Shown piece after piece: positions 63,415 through 64,000 of a stretch of DNA of 64,000 bases. The stretch covers positions 1 through 64,000 of the forward strand of contig CAURGH010000006.1 of assembly GCA_963524305.1 (NCBI GenBank). Reading direction: 5' to 3'. The stretch comes from JABCPH02 sp963524305 (lineage in GTDB: Bacteria > Fusobacteriota > Fusobacteriia > Fusobacteriales > Leptotrichiaceae). Made by a program: the position numbers and the translations under genes. The stretch's first letter is position 1, and the number at the start of each line of letters is the position of its first letter. Below the pieces are notes generated by a model. It was not told where the DNA came from and searched no databases. It was given only the letters and a program-made list of their open reading frames with translations.

Positions 63415-63446
63415 TTAAGTAATTAAAGGGAAAGTAGGGATTAATT

Positions 63447-64000
63447 ATGAAAGAAAAGAAAAAAGGACTAGCAATTGGAAATTCTGATTTTAAGGAGATA
63501 ATAACACAAAATGGATATTACATTGATAAAACAAAATTTATAGAGGATTTACTGGAAGATTTATCTAAAGTAAAATTATTCACAAGACCCAGAAGATTTG
63601 GTAAAACCCTAAATTTGTCGATGTTAAAATATTTTTTTGATGTAAAAAATGCAGAAGAAAATAGAAAATTATTTGAAGACTTGTATATTTCAAAAAGTGA
63701 GTATATGAAAAACCAAGGACAAAATCCAGTAATTTTTATAAGTATGAGAAATGCAGAAGCAGAAAATTGGGAGGATAGTTTTTTTAATATTAAGAATCTT
63801 GTAAAATCATTGTATAAACAATTTCAATATATTAAAGAAAAACTGGATGAATTTGATTTGGAAGATTTTTTAAGCATTGTTAAAGATAAGGATCATGCAG
63901 ATTGGGAAAATTCATTAAAGAATTTATCAAGATATTTATATGAATATTACGAAAAAAAAGTTATAATTTTAATAGATGAATATGACACTCCAATGACAAG
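63447..64000 (+). CDS. AAA-ATPase-like/PD-(D/E)XK family protein, N-terminal part
   Basis: The frame begins at ATG 63447 (AAAGTAGGGATTA upstream) and is open to the window edge, 184 codons. It reads GLAIGNSDFKEIITQNGYYI, DKTKFIEDLLEDL, an intact Walker A TRPRRFGKTLNLSMLKYFFD, and a Walker B-like KVIILIDEYDTPM near the edge. This is the PF09820/DUF1703 group, whose full proteins of about 500-580 aa end in a PD-(D/E)XK nuclease domain. Many paralogues are common in Fusobacteria and Bacteroidetes. The gene is incomplete here only because the window ends. A dead relative is at 23612. Confidence 0.85.
   Translation, partial: MKEKKKGLAIGNSDFKEIITQNGYYIDKTKFIEDLLEDLSKVKLFTRPRRFGKTLNLSMLKYFFDVKNAEENRKLFEDLYISKSEYMKNQGQNPVIFISMRNAEAENWEDSFFNIKNLVKSLYKQFQYIKEKLDEFDLEDFLSIVKDKDHADWENSLKNLSRYLYEYYEKKVIILIDEYDTPMT

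Noticed and set aside
1..64000. tRNA or rRNA genes
   Set aside because: No tRNA T-loop/acceptor pattern or rRNA-like GC-rich conserved stretch was noticed on either strand; a tRNAscan run would be needed to exclude them fully.

Overview
The window is very AT-rich. Its genes resemble those of a Fusobacteriota member, most likely a Leptotrichia-like species. This is inferred from overall gene content, codon bias, SPFH/PspA and toxin families and the type I-B CRISPR repeat; no rRNA is present to confirm it. Outer-membrane features (a TolC-like protein, MacAB, many lipoproteins, a Wzz-like protein) indicate a diderm.

Region by region. 1-8.3 kb: the end of a CRISPR array (five repeats), truncated genes and a phage-scaffold relic, then a type I-B effector operon: a new-looking 43-aa membrane protein, cas6, cas8b/cst1, cas7/cst2, cas5 and cas3. 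There is no cas1, cas2 or cas4. 8.4-13.0 kb: a TolC-MacA-MacB efflux operon. 13.0-18.3 kb: a graveyard of polymorphic-toxin C-terminal tips and immunity genes, bounded by two copies of an 82-bp palindromic repeat and containing insertion-sequence debris. 18.4-23.4 kb (minus strand): a zinc-ribbon, PspA and SPFH membrane-stress operon, then threonine synthase. 23.6-32.3 kb: a second, larger toxin/immunity cassette region. It has an EndoU-type nuclease tip, an ankyrin-like immunity protein, a triplicated toxin-tail plus HEAT-like immunity unit and two DUF4291 copies. A 91-bp repeat sits exactly at the junction with three unrelated toxin tips across the two regions.

32.4-51.0 kb is mostly housekeeping and envelope genes: SIMPL protein, EF-P with an unusual loop, DUF4298, a nuclease-like lipoprotein, MATE exporter, phospholipase-D-like lipoprotein, Sel1/TPR lipoprotein, Wzz, M48 protease, Dus, NADH oxidase, a short FtsZ paralogue, TraX, DUF3290/DUF421 and metH. 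51.2-59.0 kb: an NrdR-type regulated class Ib ribonucleotide reductase locus (nrdH, nrdI, nrdE ... nrdF, yaaA). Here nrdE and nrdF are separated by 3.1 kb carrying a 733-aa coiled-coil membrane protein, a strong candidate small RNA and Fic and YafQ/RelE relics. 59.1-64.0 kb: a second short transcript candidate, a DUF3829-like lipoprotein, a DUF1858 protein, an AlkD-like protein, hypothetical proteins and the start of an AAA-ATPase-like/nuclease protein that runs off the window.

All product names come from reading the translations by eye; no database search was run.
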